NCBI RefSeq assembly: GCF_000427685.1
Contig: NZ_ATYM01000003.1
Coordinates: 124,001-188,000 of the forward strand
Reading direction: 5' to 3'
Source: Haloplanus natans DSM 17983
GTDB taxonomy: Archaea > Halobacteriota > Halobacteria > Halobacteriales > Haloferacaceae
Length of the DNA stretch: 64,000 nucleotides
Of the stretch, positions 10,514 through 19,213 are shown piece after piece; positions within the stretch are counted from its first letter, which is position 1; each line of letters begins with the position of its first letter. The notes below the pieces were generated by a model. The model had not been told where the DNA came from. It did no database searches and was given only the letters and a program-made list of their open reading frames with translations. Both the position numbers and the translations under genes were made by a program.

Positions 10514-11371
10514 ATGCCGCAACGGACAGCACACGACCAGTTGCTCTCGGTACTCGACCTCAAGGAGTACGAACAGGTCGCACTCGAAGAACTCCTGATG
10601 CTCGGACGGACGACTGCGCCGGACCTCTCAGAGGCGACCGGCATTCCACAGGCACGCATCTACGGCGTACTCGAGTCGCTGGCCAATCAGGGGTATATCG
10701 AGATCATCCCCGGCCGGCCGAAGGCCTATCAGCCGAAAGCCCCCGAAGGTATCCTCGACCGGGCTACGGAGAACCGCCGACAGGACTTCGAGTCCTACCG
10801 CCAGTCGATCGACGACGTGCGAGCGGAGTTCATCGAGACGTTCCGCCCACTCTACGAGCAAGCAAGCGAGGAAGTCTCGCCGACGAGCGAGCTCTTTCAC
10901 GTCGTCGATGTCGGTGATCCGAGCATTGCCGAGACGCGGGCACTCTATCGTGAGGCGACCGAACAAGTCAACATCGTCACGAAAAGCTTCGAGTACTTCG
11001 ACCGGGTGCGGCCGTCATTCGAGACGGCGCTTGAGGCTGGGTGTGCCATCGACGTGCTCGCTCTCGATCCAACCCATCTCTCTACCGACAACCAGCGCAT
11101 CCAGCGCGAAATCGTGACCGAGATTGCTGACCGGTATCCAGAAGCCTCGCTCCGTTTCAGCGAGCACCGTCTCCCCTGGCGTGGCACGCTGATCGATCCG
11201 GACCTGACCTATGAGACCGGTAAGGCAATTCTGCTCGTCGAAGAGAAACACGTCCCACTGCATAAACGGCAAGCGGCCGTCACGGAAAACGAGTCGTTCG
11301 TCGCGGGAATGAAGCGGTATTTCGACCTGATCTGGAAGTACGACAGTCTCGATTCGTCTCCCGCGCCCTGA
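10514..11371 (+). CDS. TrmB-family transcriptional regulator
   Basis: The 285-residue protein has an N-terminal winged helix-turn-helix at about residues 15-75 (EEYEQVALEELL-type start, TTAPDLSEATGIPQARIYGVLESL recognition region) typical of TrmB. A C-terminal sugar-sensing-like domain follows. TrmB proteins in archaea regulate sugar transport and metabolism. The gene sits between divergent GT2 and convergent epimerase genes inside the glycan cluster and may control sugar-nucleotide supply. The ATG at 10514 is preferred over an upstream in-frame start because the family begins near there. Confidence 0.85.
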   Translation: MPQRTAHDQLLSVLDLKEYEQVALEELLMLGRTTAPDLSEATGIPQARIYGVLESLANQGYIEIIPGRPKAYQPKAPEGILDRATENRRQDFESYRQSIDDVRAEFIETFRPLYEQASEEVSPTSELFHVVDVGDPSIAETRALYREATEQVNIVTKSFEYFDRVRPSFETALEAGCAIDVLALDPTHLSTDNQRIQREIVTEIADRYPEASLRFSEHRLPWRGTLIDPDLTYETGKAILLVEEKHVPLHKRQAAVTENESFVAGMKRYFDLIWKYDSLDSSPAP

Positions 11372-11389
11372 GTTCGCTGCCCTCGACGC

Positions 11390-12376
11390 TCAGGCCTTCT
11401 CTCTGATTAGTTTTCTGACGCTGTCTGCGACCGTATGGCGCGTCTCCCAGCCGAGGGTCTCGTGGGCGGTTGCCGTATCGACCTGGAAGTCAGCAACGAG
11501 TGTCTCGTTCCCCCGAGGGTTCGCAACGAGTTCGACCGCCGTCTCGATGCCAGCCTCGTCGACGGCGATCTCTGTGACGAGTTCCGCAACGGCTCTGACG
11601 CTTGGGTCCTCGCCGCTCGCGATTTCGTATTTTTCGACGCCTGTCTCACCCTCCTCAAGTTGCGTTTCGAGCCGCTCGGCACTCCGCACGTAAGCCCGCG
11701 CCACGTCGTCGACGTGCACGTAGTTTCGTGACTGCGTCCCCGGCTCGTAGACCGTTAGCGGCTCGTCGCTGAAGACACGGCTGACGAAGAAATTGATCAC
11801 CGTGCCCTTCGAGACGCGCTGGCCGTCGATCCGGTGTTCGCCATAGAGATTCGATTTCAGGTATAGATGCGCGGGAAAGGCACCCTCGGCGAGTGCGTCG
11901 ACCGCCTGCTCGCCAAGTACTTTGGTCCGTCCGTACCAGTTGAGGGGGTCGCGGGGCGCATCGACGGTGATCGGAAACCGGTCGGGGTCGCCGAGGACCG
12001 CCATGCTGTAGGGAAAGACAAGCCCTGCGCCCGTCTTCTTACAGAACCAAGCGACGTTGGTCGTCCCGGTGACGTTCACTTCATACGCGAGGTCGCGCTT
12101 CGTCGCACAGTCGTCGACCCCGCTGATGGCGGCGAGATGCATGACGATATCGGCGCCATCGAGTGCCGTCTCGAGTCGCTCTCTGTTACGGATGTCGACG
12201 TGCGTGACCTCGACATCGCCAATCTGGCGGACGTCACCGAGATAGAAGTTATCCAGCGCGGTAACCTCCCACTCCGGATGTGTCTGTGCAAGCAGGTAGA
12301 CGACGCGACTGCCGATGTAGCCCGCCGCGCCAGTGACGGCAATCTCAAGCGGGTCGTGTGGGGAGTGCTCTGTCAT
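11390..12376 (-). CDS. NAD-dependent epimerase/dehydratase (extended SDR)
   Basis: The 328-residue protein has the Rossmann nucleotide motif TGAAGYIGSR at about residues 16-25 and the catalytic YGRTK (YxxxK) at about 150. It belongs with UDP-glucose 4-epimerases and nucleotide-sugar dehydratases. The ATG at 12376 overlaps the upstream gene by 32 bases, so translation is probably coupled. It is the third gene of a three-SDR operon running leftward. The substrate cannot be named from sequence alone. Confidence 0.88.
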   Translation of the reverse strand: MTEHSPHDPLEIAVTGAAGYIGSRVVYLLAQTHPEWEVTALDNFYLGDVRQIGDVEVTHVDIRNRERLETALDGADIVMHLAAISGVDDCATKRDLAYEVNVTGTTNVAWFCKKTGAGLVFPYSMAVLGDPDRFPITVDAPRDPLNWYGRTKVLGEQAVDALAEGAFPAHLYLKSNLYGEHRIDGQRVSKGTVINFFVSRVFSDEPLTVYEPGTQSRNYVHVDDVARAYVRSAERLETQLEEGETGVEKYEIASGEDPSVRAVAELVTEIAVDEAGIETAVELVANPRGNETLVADFQVDTATAHETLGWETRHTVADSVRKLIREKA

Positions 12377-13331
12377 GTGTGTCGTCGTGTATTGCGGTGA
12401 ATTTCGCGGCGAGTTCGTTGATCCCGTCTCGAAGCGTGATTTCAGGGGCGTAGCCGGTCCGCCCGATCCTGTCGAAGTTGACGTGATACGACGGCCCGGG
12501 ATGCTCGTCCCTGAGGTAGGTGATGTCGAGGGCCGTCCCGAGTTCGTCTCGGACGAGTCCGGCAATCTCGCTGATCTGGTAGTTGGCGTCGTTAGCGCCG
12601 ACGTTATAGATCAACTCATCCCACTGCGCCGGCTGGAGCGCGGCGTGCTTGTACGCACGCGCCGCATCACGGACGTGAATGAACGGCCGCCAGTTCGTCC
12701 CGTCGCCGTAGACGGTGAGCGGACGGTCGGTGAGGCCCCGGAAGACGAACCGGTTCACGACCAGATTGAACCGGACGCCCGGCGAGTAGCCGTAGTTCGT
12801 GGCCATCCGCAGCGCAGTCGCGTCGAAGCCGTGCTCGGTCATGCGCTCGCGGAGCAAGGACTCCGAGGCGTGTTTGGTCTCTGCATACGGATTCAGTGGG
12901 TCCGGCTCCGTCTCCTCGGTGATGTTCCGGCTCGCCGCTCGTCCGTAGATGTTACACGACGACGCGAGAACGACGTTGTCGACGTCGAACTTCCCGGCGG
13001 CCGTGAGGACGTTTCGGGTGCCGTCGAGATTCACCGCGACGGTTTCCTCGCGTCGGTCATGGGTACTGTCCGCGCCCGTGATGGCGGCCAGGTGGACAAC
13101 GGCGTCAGCCCCACCCATCGCGGCCTCGACATCGCCGTAGTTGCGAACGTCGCCGCGATGGAAGACGTATCCATCACGCGCGTTGAGGCCGGTCCCAAAG
13201 AGGTTTCGTGGAGAACTCATCGACAGATTGTCGAGGACGCGCACCTCGTCGACCCGCTCGTCCGCGAGGAGTTGTGCCAGGAGTTCGCTTCCGATGTACC
13301 CGAGCCCGCCCGTGACGAGGACGCTAGTCAT
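12345..13331 (-). CDS. NAD-dependent epimerase/dehydratase (extended SDR)
   Basis: The 328-residue extended SDR has TGGLGYIGSE at residues 7-16, the strand SSCNIYGRA, and YAETK as the catalytic YxxxK. It is related to, but clearly distinct from, the downstream SDR, so this is an old duplication or separate recruitment. It overlaps the upstream intein-bearing gene by 8 bases and the downstream gene by 32 bases. Probably converts a nucleotide sugar used in surface glycan assembly. Confidence 0.88.
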   Translation of the reverse strand: MTSVLVTGGLGYIGSELLAQLLADERVDEVRVLDNLSMSSPRNLFGTGLNARDGYVFHRGDVRNYGDVEAAMGGADAVVHLAAITGADSTHDRREETVAVNLDGTRNVLTAAGKFDVDNVVLASSCNIYGRAASRNITEETEPDPLNPYAETKHASESLLRERMTEHGFDATALRMATNYGYSPGVRFNLVVNRFVFRGLTDRPLTVYGDGTNWRPFIHVRDAARAYKHAALQPAQWDELIYNVGANDANYQISEIAGLVRDELGTALDITYLRDEHPGPSYHVNFDRIGRTGYAPEITLRDGINELAAKFTAIHDDTHDRALPTRPA

Positions 13332-15588
13332 CCGTCGCCGTCGCTGCCTCTCCGTCGACCGACTGCTGGCGGTTCTCGAGCACGTCCGGCAGGAAGCGGT
13401 CCTCGTAGGCGGTGATCGTCTCCTGATAGCGCGTCAGCGTATCGAGGATGTCATCGACGCCGGCTTCGAAGCTCTGTGCCTGCTCGTCGATCAGGCCCAT
13501 ATACCGGGTGTTTTCGATCTCCATCTTGTGGCTTTCGTCCTCGTCGCGCGGGTTCTCGACGTGTTCGACCTCCACATGCAGCCCGTGGTCGTCTCCGACC
13601 TGTTCGATCGTCGTGGCAATCTCGACGATGCTGATGGCACGCGTGACCTGATTGTACACCACGTGGTCGGCCTCGCGCTCGTCGGGGGCCATCAGGGCTA
13701 CCTCCGCGAGCCCCTCGACGGCGTCCTCGAGGCTGATGAACGGCTTGCGCTGTGCGCCCTTCCCATAGACCGTGACGGGGTAGCCGGCGACGGCCTGTGC
13801 ACAGAAGCGATGCGCAACGGTCCCGAAGTAGTAATCGAAGTCGAAGCGGGTTTTGAGGCGGTCGTCAGCGCGCGTTTCCTCGGTCTCGGAGCCGTAAACG
13901 ATGGCCGTCCGGACGTCGGAGATCGGCACGTCGAACTGTTTGTTCGCCAGTCGCATATTGGCCGCGTCAAAGCTCTTCGAGTTCCCACACCAGATCGGTT
14001 TTCCGTTCCGACGCACCAACACGATTCCGCCGTCGACCGTACAGCAGTAGACGGAGCCATCGTACTTCTCTCGCCCGAACGCGTTACCCCCTTGGTTCGT
14101 CTGGAAACACCACGTGGGGCTAATACCGACCCGGTATTCGCGTTTCGTTTGGTAATTGTTTTCGTCACTTCTGTCGAGGTCGTGGACAGTTGCTCCGTAC
14201 CCCAGTTTGAGTGCTATTTCTTGGACATCGGCGGCGAACCGTTCGCTCGACGTATAGAAGGTCCATCCGCGGCCGTTGTTAGTTCCGTCTCCTTCGATGA
14301 GTGTTTCGAGCAGAACTTCGAGGTGGTCCTCGGACAGATTCCGCATCCATTCCGGAATGTGCTTTTCATCCTTGAATTGACGGAGATACGTCGCCAGCTG
14401 GTGATCGCTGAGTTCGATGTATTCCTGTTTGGAATCGATCTGGTGTCTGACTTTCTCGCGGTCGAAGCCAATATCCTCGAACAGCTCGATCAGTTCCTTC
14501 GCTCCCGTCTGGTAGATCCGTACGTTACCCGTTTGCTTGGCCTTGCCGACCGTTCCCTCGGTGAGCCACCACCCGAAGAACCGGATCCATGCGTCCAGTT
14601 CGATCTCCCGCGACTGGAGCTTGATCATCTTCGTTTGATTCACTTCGCGATCGCACCCCGGAAGTTCGAAGGTGTCCGGATCGGTCCCCTCCCAATCAGG
14701 GAACGACGCGAAAAAGCACGGATGTTTGTACTCATCGCCCAGCTGATCGGCCTCGACGATTTCCCGGCGATTCTCGAACGTGGCGTGACCACCCTGTGCC
14801 CAACTCGTCCCGATTAGCATACGATGGTTCGGCGTCACTTTCAGGTCGACACGTCGGTTCGAAACGGTGACCATCTCGCCAGAGTAGTCGTACTCTTGGA
14901 TGTCTGATGGGACCGTCCAGCCGGTATCCCCAGTGTCGGCGTCCATCGCCATCACTTCGTCCCGTTCGCTCAGCTCTTCGAATGGCTTCCAGCCGTCTTT
15001 CGTCAGAATTTCCGTCTCATCGTCGTAGCACTGGTGGTACCAACTCCCTGCCATAGAGGGAAAGGGGACTTCGTCCCGTTCGCCCTGGTTCTCCATCGTC
15101 GCGCCACCCTCGGGGATGGGGAACTCCGGCGCGCCGTAGACGCCGGTCGTCGTGGTTTCGATGAAGTGGGTGTCCGTCAGACCGTGTTCTTCGAGGCCCC
15201 AGAGGAGGTTGCGGGTCGCCTGCAGGTTGTTTCGCTGGGTGAAGTTCGCGCGCTCGCCGTTGATCTGGGAGTACGGCGCGGAGGGTTGGGCCGCCGCGTG
15301 GACAATCGCGTCCGGTTCGTGGACTTCGAGGAGTTGGTCAGTGAACTCCTTCTCCGTGAGGTCGCCCTCGACGAACGAGAGGTTGGTGAGGCCGTGGACG
15401 GCTTCGGCGGCGTCGAGACGGGCTTCGATATCCGCGACAGGGGTGGCGGAGACGCTGCCGATCTCTTCGACCCACTCTCGGCGACTGAAGTCGTCAACGA
15501 GAACGACACGGTCGTCGGTTCTCGAGGCGATACGAAGTGCTGTTGGCCAGCCGACGTAGCCGTCGGCACCAGTCACTAGCAGCGTCAT
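13324..15588 (-). CDS. SQD1-like NAD-dependent epimerase interrupted by an intein
   Basis: The 754-residue precursor contains 404 extein residues and a 350-residue intein (residues 187-536). The extein has TGADGYVGWP at the N-terminus and resembles UDP-sulfoquinovose synthase-like SDRs (SQD1/Agl3 type): the long N-terminal part with HAAAQPSAPYSQ and the GSWYHQSK active site fit that group. After splicing, YHQ joins SK to make the catalytic YHQSK, so enzyme activity should require protein splicing. It is the first gene of a three-SDR operon and has a TATA-like box 33 bases upstream. A sulfonated sugar product is a guess. Confidence 0.88.
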   Translation of the reverse strand: MTLLVTGADGYVGWPTALRIASRTDDRVVLVDDFSRREWVEEIGSVSATPVADIEARLDAAEAVHGLTNLSFVEGDLTEKEFTDQLLEVHEPDAIVHAAAQPSAPYSQINGERANFTQRNNLQATRNLLWGLEEHGLTDTHFIETTTTGVYGAPEFPIPEGGATMENQGERDEVPFPSMAGSWYHQCYDDETEILTKDGWKPFEELSERDEVMAMDADTGDTGWTVPSDIQEYDYSGEMVTVSNRRVDLKVTPNHRMLIGTSWAQGGHATFENRREIVEADQLGDEYKHPCFFASFPDWEGTDPDTFELPGCDREVNQTKMIKLQSREIELDAWIRFFGWWLTEGTVGKAKQTGNVRIYQTGAKELIELFEDIGFDREKVRHQIDSKQEYIELSDHQLATYLRQFKDEKHIPEWMRNLSEDHLEVLLETLIEGDGTNNGRGWTFYTSSERFAADVQEIALKLGYGATVHDLDRSDENNYQTKREYRVGISPTWCFQTNQGGNAFGREKYDGSVYCCTVDGGIVLVRRNGKPIWCGNSKSFDAANMRLANKQFDVPISDVRTAIVYGSETEETRADDRLKTRFDFDYYFGTVAHRFCAQAVAGYPVTVYGKGAQRKPFISLEDAVEGLAEVALMAPDEREADHVVYNQVTRAISIVEIATTIEQVGDDHGLHVEVEHVENPRDEDESHKMEIENTRYMGLIDEQAQSFEAGVDDILDTLTRYQETITAYEDRFLPDVLENRQQSVDGEAATATDD
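13981..15030 (-). other. Intein with LAGLIDADG homing endonuclease, inside the SDR active site
   Basis: The intein spans precursor residues 187-536. It starts with Cys (block A CYDDETEILT), has a block B TPNH at intein residues 66-69, and ends WCGN with Ser as the first C-extein residue. The penultimate residue is Gly instead of the usual His, a known variant. Two dodecapeptide-like motifs, FFGWWLTEGTVG (about 151-162) and LLETLIEGDGTN (about 240-251), indicate a LAGLIDADG homing endonuclease that appears complete. Endonuclease and splicing residues look intact, but activity is inferred. Confidence 0.9.
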
Positions 15589-15618
15589 TTGTTACTCAGT
15601 ATCTGGGTACTAGCCATC

Positions 15619-15632
15619 TTATTTAAAAATTT
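15619..15632 (-). promoter_or_regulatory. TATA box of the SDR operon
   Basis: On the minus strand ATTTTTAAAT (15621-15630) lies about 33 bases before the ATG at 15588, the distance expected for a leaderless or nearly leaderless haloarchaeal transcript. Confidence 0.55.
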
Positions 15633-15846
15633 TGATTAATTAGTAAAGCATCTGGCAAAATTAGGCTAAAACAACGGGTGGGCGTGACTTGCGGTATCGC
15701 TTGGGTTGCCCCGGCGCAGATAATCAAAACTGTGATCCGGAACTGCGAGTGCAGCGAGAGAGACCGTCCTCAGACGGTCATCGATTCATTCTCTCCATCT
15801 CGTTCACCGACGCAACGCTTTTGTCATCTACCTCAGTGTATCGCAT

Positions 15847-15981
15847 ATGGGTCGATACCCTCGGGCGGCGCGAGCCGCGCGAATAAAATGCATCCCGTGT
15901 AACGCGCCGGTGACTGAAACTGTCGATGGTCGGACCGTCTGCGTCGCCTGCGGAAGAGAGACTATCAGCCCCTGCGAGTGA
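15847..15981 (+). CDS. 44-residue zinc-finger protein
   Basis: A short frame from ATG 15847 to TGA 15981 encodes a basic N-terminus followed by CIPC and CVAC pairs separated by 14 residues, plus a last Cys near the end. This is a compact zinc-ribbon layout. It stops 18 bases before the ATG of the following GT2 gene, so the two are probably co-transcribed. I recognise no specific family and the function is unknown. Confidence 0.5.
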   Translation: MGRYPRAARAARIKCIPCNAPVTETVDGRTVCVACGRETISPCE

Positions 15982-15998
15982 CGAAAGGACAAACGGCA

Positions 15999-17240
15999 AT
16001 GAGTACGAATCAGCCTACCACGGACGCCGTCGAACCAGCTGCGGAGGCGCGCACAAGGGCGGAGGCGCACACTGACGCCGACGCCGCGGACCTACTCGTT
16101 ACGGCGGACAGTGACCGCACGCCAACGCTCTCGGTCATCATGCCGACTCTAAACGAGGAAGACGGGATCGGCGAATGCCTGCATCGCATCAGGCAGGCGG
16201 TGGTCGACCTCCAAGTGCCGACGGAGATCGTCGTCAGCGATAGTTCGACCGACCGCACTCCCGATATCGCCCGTGACCACGGAGCGATCGTCGTCGAACC
16301 GGATCAACCCGGCTACGGTTACGCCTATCGCTACGCGTTCAAGCGCGCTCGCGGTGACTACATCGCCATCGGAGACGCTGACACAACGTACGATTTCACC
16401 GAACTGCCCAAACTGTACGCGCTCGTCGAATCGGGTGACGCCGATATGGCGATGGGAAGCCGGCTCAACGGGGAGATCAAACCCGGCGCGATGCCACCGC
16501 TGCATCGCTACATCGGCAACCCACTGCTCACGAAGTTTCTCAACGTCTTCTACGGCGCAGGGGTGAGCGACGCCCACAGCGGGATGCGCGTGTTCTCCCG
16601 CGACGCGCTCGAGGAGATGGATCTGCAGACGACCGGGATGGAGTTCGCCAGCGAAATGATCATGGAAGCCGGCGCGAGCGATCTCACCATCCGCGAAGAG
16701 CCCATCACCTATCACGAACGGGAAGGCGACGCCACCATCGAGAGCTTCCGGGACGGCTGGCGACACGTCCGGTTCATGCTCCTCAACGCGCCCGGCTATC
16801 TCTTCTCGGTCCCCGGATTCCTGTTGACGATTCTTGGCACGCTCATCATGGGCATTGCCCACTTCGGCATCTCGCTTGGCGGCGTGACACTCGGCACGCA
16901 CTCGATGATCGGTGGGAGTCTACTGACCCTTGTCGGCTTCGAGGTGCTCGCACTCGGGGTGTTCGCAACCGTGGCTGCCGATCCCGTTCGAAAACCGTCC
17001 GATCCCGTCACGACGTGGCTACTCGATCGGGTCCAACTCGAACACGGGGCCAGCGTGGGGGCGCTCGTCGCCGGGGTCGGGGGGATCTACATGCTCGTTA
17101 TGTTCGGACGCTGGGTCAGTAGCGGATTTACGCAACTCCCGCTGCTCACGACGAACGTGCTCGCGCTCACGGCGATCGTCTTCGGACTGGAAGTGATCTT
17201 CAGTTCCTTCTTCCTCAGCGCAATCGGGGAGAGCCACTGA
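15999..17240 (+). CDS. Membrane-anchored family 2 glycosyltransferase (DPM-like)
   Basis: The 413-residue protein has an acidic N-terminal tail of about 45 residues and a GT-A domain with SVIMPTLNEEDGIG, SDSSTDRTP and GDADTTYDF (DxD). Its C-terminal third carries about four hydrophobic helices. This resembles archaeal dolichol-phosphate hexose synthases and AglJ-type enzymes that start or extend dolichol-linked N-glycans. The ATG at 15999 is preferred over a GTG at 15978 that overlaps the upstream zinc-finger gene. It is the last glycan gene before the integrated replicon. Confidence 0.85.
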   Translation: MSTNQPTTDAVEPAAEARTRAEAHTDADAADLLVTADSDRTPTLSVIMPTLNEEDGIGECLHRIRQAVVDLQVPTEIVVSDSSTDRTPDIARDHGAIVVEPDQPGYGYAYRYAFKRARGDYIAIGDADTTYDFTELPKLYALVESGDADMAMGSRLNGEIKPGAMPPLHRYIGNPLLTKFLNVFYGAGVSDAHSGMRVFSRDALEEMDLQTTGMEFASEMIMEAGASDLTIREEPITYHEREGDATIESFRDGWRHVRFMLLNAPGYLFSVPGFLLTILGTLIMGIAHFGISLGGVTLGTHSMIGGSLLTLVGFEVLALGVFATVAADPVRKPSDPVTTWLLDRVQLEHGASVGALVAGVGGIYMLVMFGRWVSSGFTQLPLLTTNVLALTAIVFGLEVIFSSFFLSAIGESH

Positions 17241-17929
17241 GGTGCGCCCGTCTGCATCGATCCGTTTGCTGCTCGGGTTTTTGTGAGTGCTGGACAGACC
17301 TTGTCGGCTGATCGAGAGAGTTCTAGCAACGGATCGGTACGACTCGCCATCTTCTAGTCGTTCGAGTGCGTCTACGAGTTCAAAGTAACTGTCCTCACCG
17401 TCGTCAGGTTCGACGATGGGCTGTAGGTCCCCGCCGTCGTTGTGTCGGAATCCTGCAGGGACGTTTCGACCTATTTTCCTTGGTCGCTCGCTCGCTTCAC
17501 GCCGGCCTTCACGCGCCGTATCAATTGTTGTCGCTCTTGCTGATACACCATGCCGACGATATCAGCGACGGACCGACCGGTGCCGTCCGGTTTGACCTTC
17601 TCGACAGCTCCGTCCGTGATGTGAATTGTGACGCCGTGTTCCTCACAGGCGTCGAAGAATTCCTGCAGCGTTGCACCGCGCCGAGAGATCCGGCTGATCT
17701 CCCAGACGATGACGTGGTCGAACTCGTCATTTCGGATCGCGTCCAGGAGGGCGTTGAATTGTTCGCGCTCGTCGTTCGATCCGGATTCGATATCGACATA
17801 CTGTTCGACCCTGTCTTGGGGGAGGTCATGCCCGTCGATGTACCGGGTGATCGAATCGCGTTGGTGCTGGTCGTCTTGTCGATCTGTAGAAGGGCGAATG
17901 TACGTCCCGACTTTCCCCGCGTTCTCCAT
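17241..17929 (-). pseudogene. Serine resolvase, frameshifted
   Basis: The first 152 residues form a resolvase N-terminal domain: GTYIRPSTDRQDD with the catalytic Ser, then VWEISRISRRG and the YQQERQQ helix. Translation then stops at TAG after SDQGK. The continuation is readable one frame over: KIGRNVPAGFRHNDGG, then LERLEDGESYRSVARTLSISRQGLSS, which is the expected C-terminal helix-turn-helix. Loss of one A in the AAAA run at about 17473-17476 explains the break. The natural 3' end also appears lost at the junction with the GT2 gene. It may still make a short catalytic fragment without its DNA-binding domain. Confidence 0.75.
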
Positions 17930-18013
17930 GCCTCACTTACCGCCCGTCCTACACTTAAAGTTCGGATGTTGGTTGCAGGCTGCAAGCAGACATGTGCCTC
18001 GTTACAGGGGTGT

Positions 18014-18361
18014 TCACCTGAATTCGACTCGGTCAATACTGTCGAACACTTCCCGCCACTGGTCGGGCATGTCGCTACTCGTATACTCGCCGTTGTTCGC
18101 TCGCTTTAGGACTTGGCGAGCTTCCGTGTTACTGAGGGTCGTGAGGTTCATTTCGCTGACCGCGTGTTTCCGGGACCGTTCTGTGCTCATCACACGATCT
18201 TCCCGTATCGCCGTGTAGACGTAGTACCAGAACCACATGTCGCCTTCTTGCTCGATTGATTCCGCCGATGGACTCGACGCCTCAGGGGATGCAAAAAGTC
18301 GCTCAGTGAGTGATACCCCGGGAAGTGTTGCGACCGTGTTGAGGAAAGCCCGGCGTAACAT
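18014..18361 (-). CDS. Hypothetical protein of the integrated replicon
   Basis: This 115-residue protein starts MLRRAFLNTVATLPGVSL, a possible short hydrophobic leader, followed by an acidic Ser/Glu-rich linker and a C-terminal helical part (TLSNTEARQVLKRANNGEY). I recognise no family. It lies between the resolvase remnant and the TFB-like gene; no promoter is obvious. An upstream start at 18388 adds nine residues and is less likely. Confidence 0.5.
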   Translation of the reverse strand: MLRRAFLNTVATLPGVSLTERLFASPEASSPSAESIEQEGDMWFWYYVYTAIREDRVMSTERSRKHAVSEMNLTTLSNTEARQVLKRANNGEYTSSDMPDQWREVFDSIDRVEFR

Positions 18362-18596
18362 ACTCTGTCGACAGAGGATGAGACACAAAACCCTTCCCCC
18401 AAGTGCAGTGACACCGGAATTTCGAACTAATCACGAAGGACTGTAAATGGTGGGCGTGCGAGCGCGAGCTGACTACCCAAGCAGGAATCGACTCCCGCTC
18501 ACACGGCTCCCATTCGCGGGGAGGAATCCGAATTTGATAACGAACCATAATACATCTATCGCCACATCCGCTGAACCGTAATCATACGTTTGTTGA

Positions 18597-18604
18597 CTTT
18601 AAAG
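18597..18604 (+). promoter_or_regulatory. TATA box of the TFB-like gene
   Basis: CTTTAAAG lies 24 bases before the ATG at 18629, suited to a leaderless transcript. Confidence 0.5.
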
Positions 18605-18628
18605 TAGATGGCTGACTAATAATGAGAT

Positions 18629-19054
18629 ATGAGTGCAGGGCTTGGCGACCAACTTGACCCGGCGACTTACTTACCCGACGAGGATCGTGTTGCTGTTGAA
18701 CCGGAGGCGTACCGGTTCGCAGGTATCCTTCTTTCTGCGGCGTATCCGAGCGTCGATTTCCAGCACTTCTCTCGCTCCGGATTGGCTGGCAGTGCGCTGT
18801 ACATAGCGTCGGTGGCGGTGTCTGGGCGAGGCCGGGTGTCGCAGGAGGAAATCGCCAGTTCAGTCGGGACAACGAGAATGTCCATCCACACGCATACAGC
18901 TCGACTCGCCCGATTAGCGACAGAAGAAGTCGATCTCAGCACCTATCCAAGCATATCACCAGACGTACTGCAGCGTCTTGCGCAAGGACAGAGTGTTCAA
19001 CGAGTACTGCAGGAGAGGGCTGGTAGGGGCATCGAACCCAGTTCTCTGCCCTAG
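18629..19054 (+). CDS. Mini-TFB-like protein (single cyclin-type repeat)
   Basis: The 141-residue protein matches the second cyclin repeat of archaeal transcription factor B at about residues 28-95: the RSGLAGSALYIASVA helix is followed by VSQEEIASSVGTTRMSIHTHTARL, the recognition helix-turn-helix that reads BRE elements. It lacks the TFB zinc ribbon and first repeat. It could act as a DNA-binding regulator of the integrated replicon or as a dominant competitor of TFB. The call rests on motif resemblance only. Confidence 0.6.
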   Translation: MSAGLGDQLDPATYLPDEDRVAVEPEAYRFAGILLSAAYPSVDFQHFSRSGLAGSALYIASVAVSGRGRVSQEEIASSVGTTRMSIHTHTARLARLATEEVDLSTYPSISPDVLQRLAQGQSVQRVLQERAGRGIEPSSLP

Positions 19055-19101
19055 CTATTGGGGGTCATTTACGCCGAAAACAGAGCAAAGTCTAATTATT
19101 C

Positions 19102-19145
19102 TGACTACCAACAGCTACTAGAAGACTGATAACTGTTGGTAGTCA
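19102..19145. repeat. 13-base perfect inverted repeat between convergent genes
   Basis: TGACTACCAACAG (19102-19114) and its exact complement CTGTTGGTAGTCA (19133-19145) are separated by 18 bases. The pair sits between the 3' ends of the TFB-like gene (plus) and the winged-helix gene (minus). It could be a two-way transcription terminator or a protein-binding site such as a replicon operator. Confidence 0.6.
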
Positions 19146-19213
19146 TTCAGATTACACTTTTCTGTGTCTCTTCTTGGAGAATGACCCTAACTAGAAACAG
19201 GGGACATTCGCAC

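Noticed and set aside
13141-14817. 558-codon plus-strand frame opposite the SDR genes
   Set aside because: It is the antisense shadow of two well-supported SDR genes and the intein; no domain is visible in it.
17366-18109. 247-codon plus-strand frame
   Set aside because: It lies opposite the resolvase, whose catalytic motifs are clear on the minus strand.
18990-19060. Possible tRNA 3' end (GGGTTCGATGCCC on the minus strand)
   Set aside because: The T-stem has only three pairs, no acceptor or anticodon stem follows, and the bases code for the end of the TFB-like protein.
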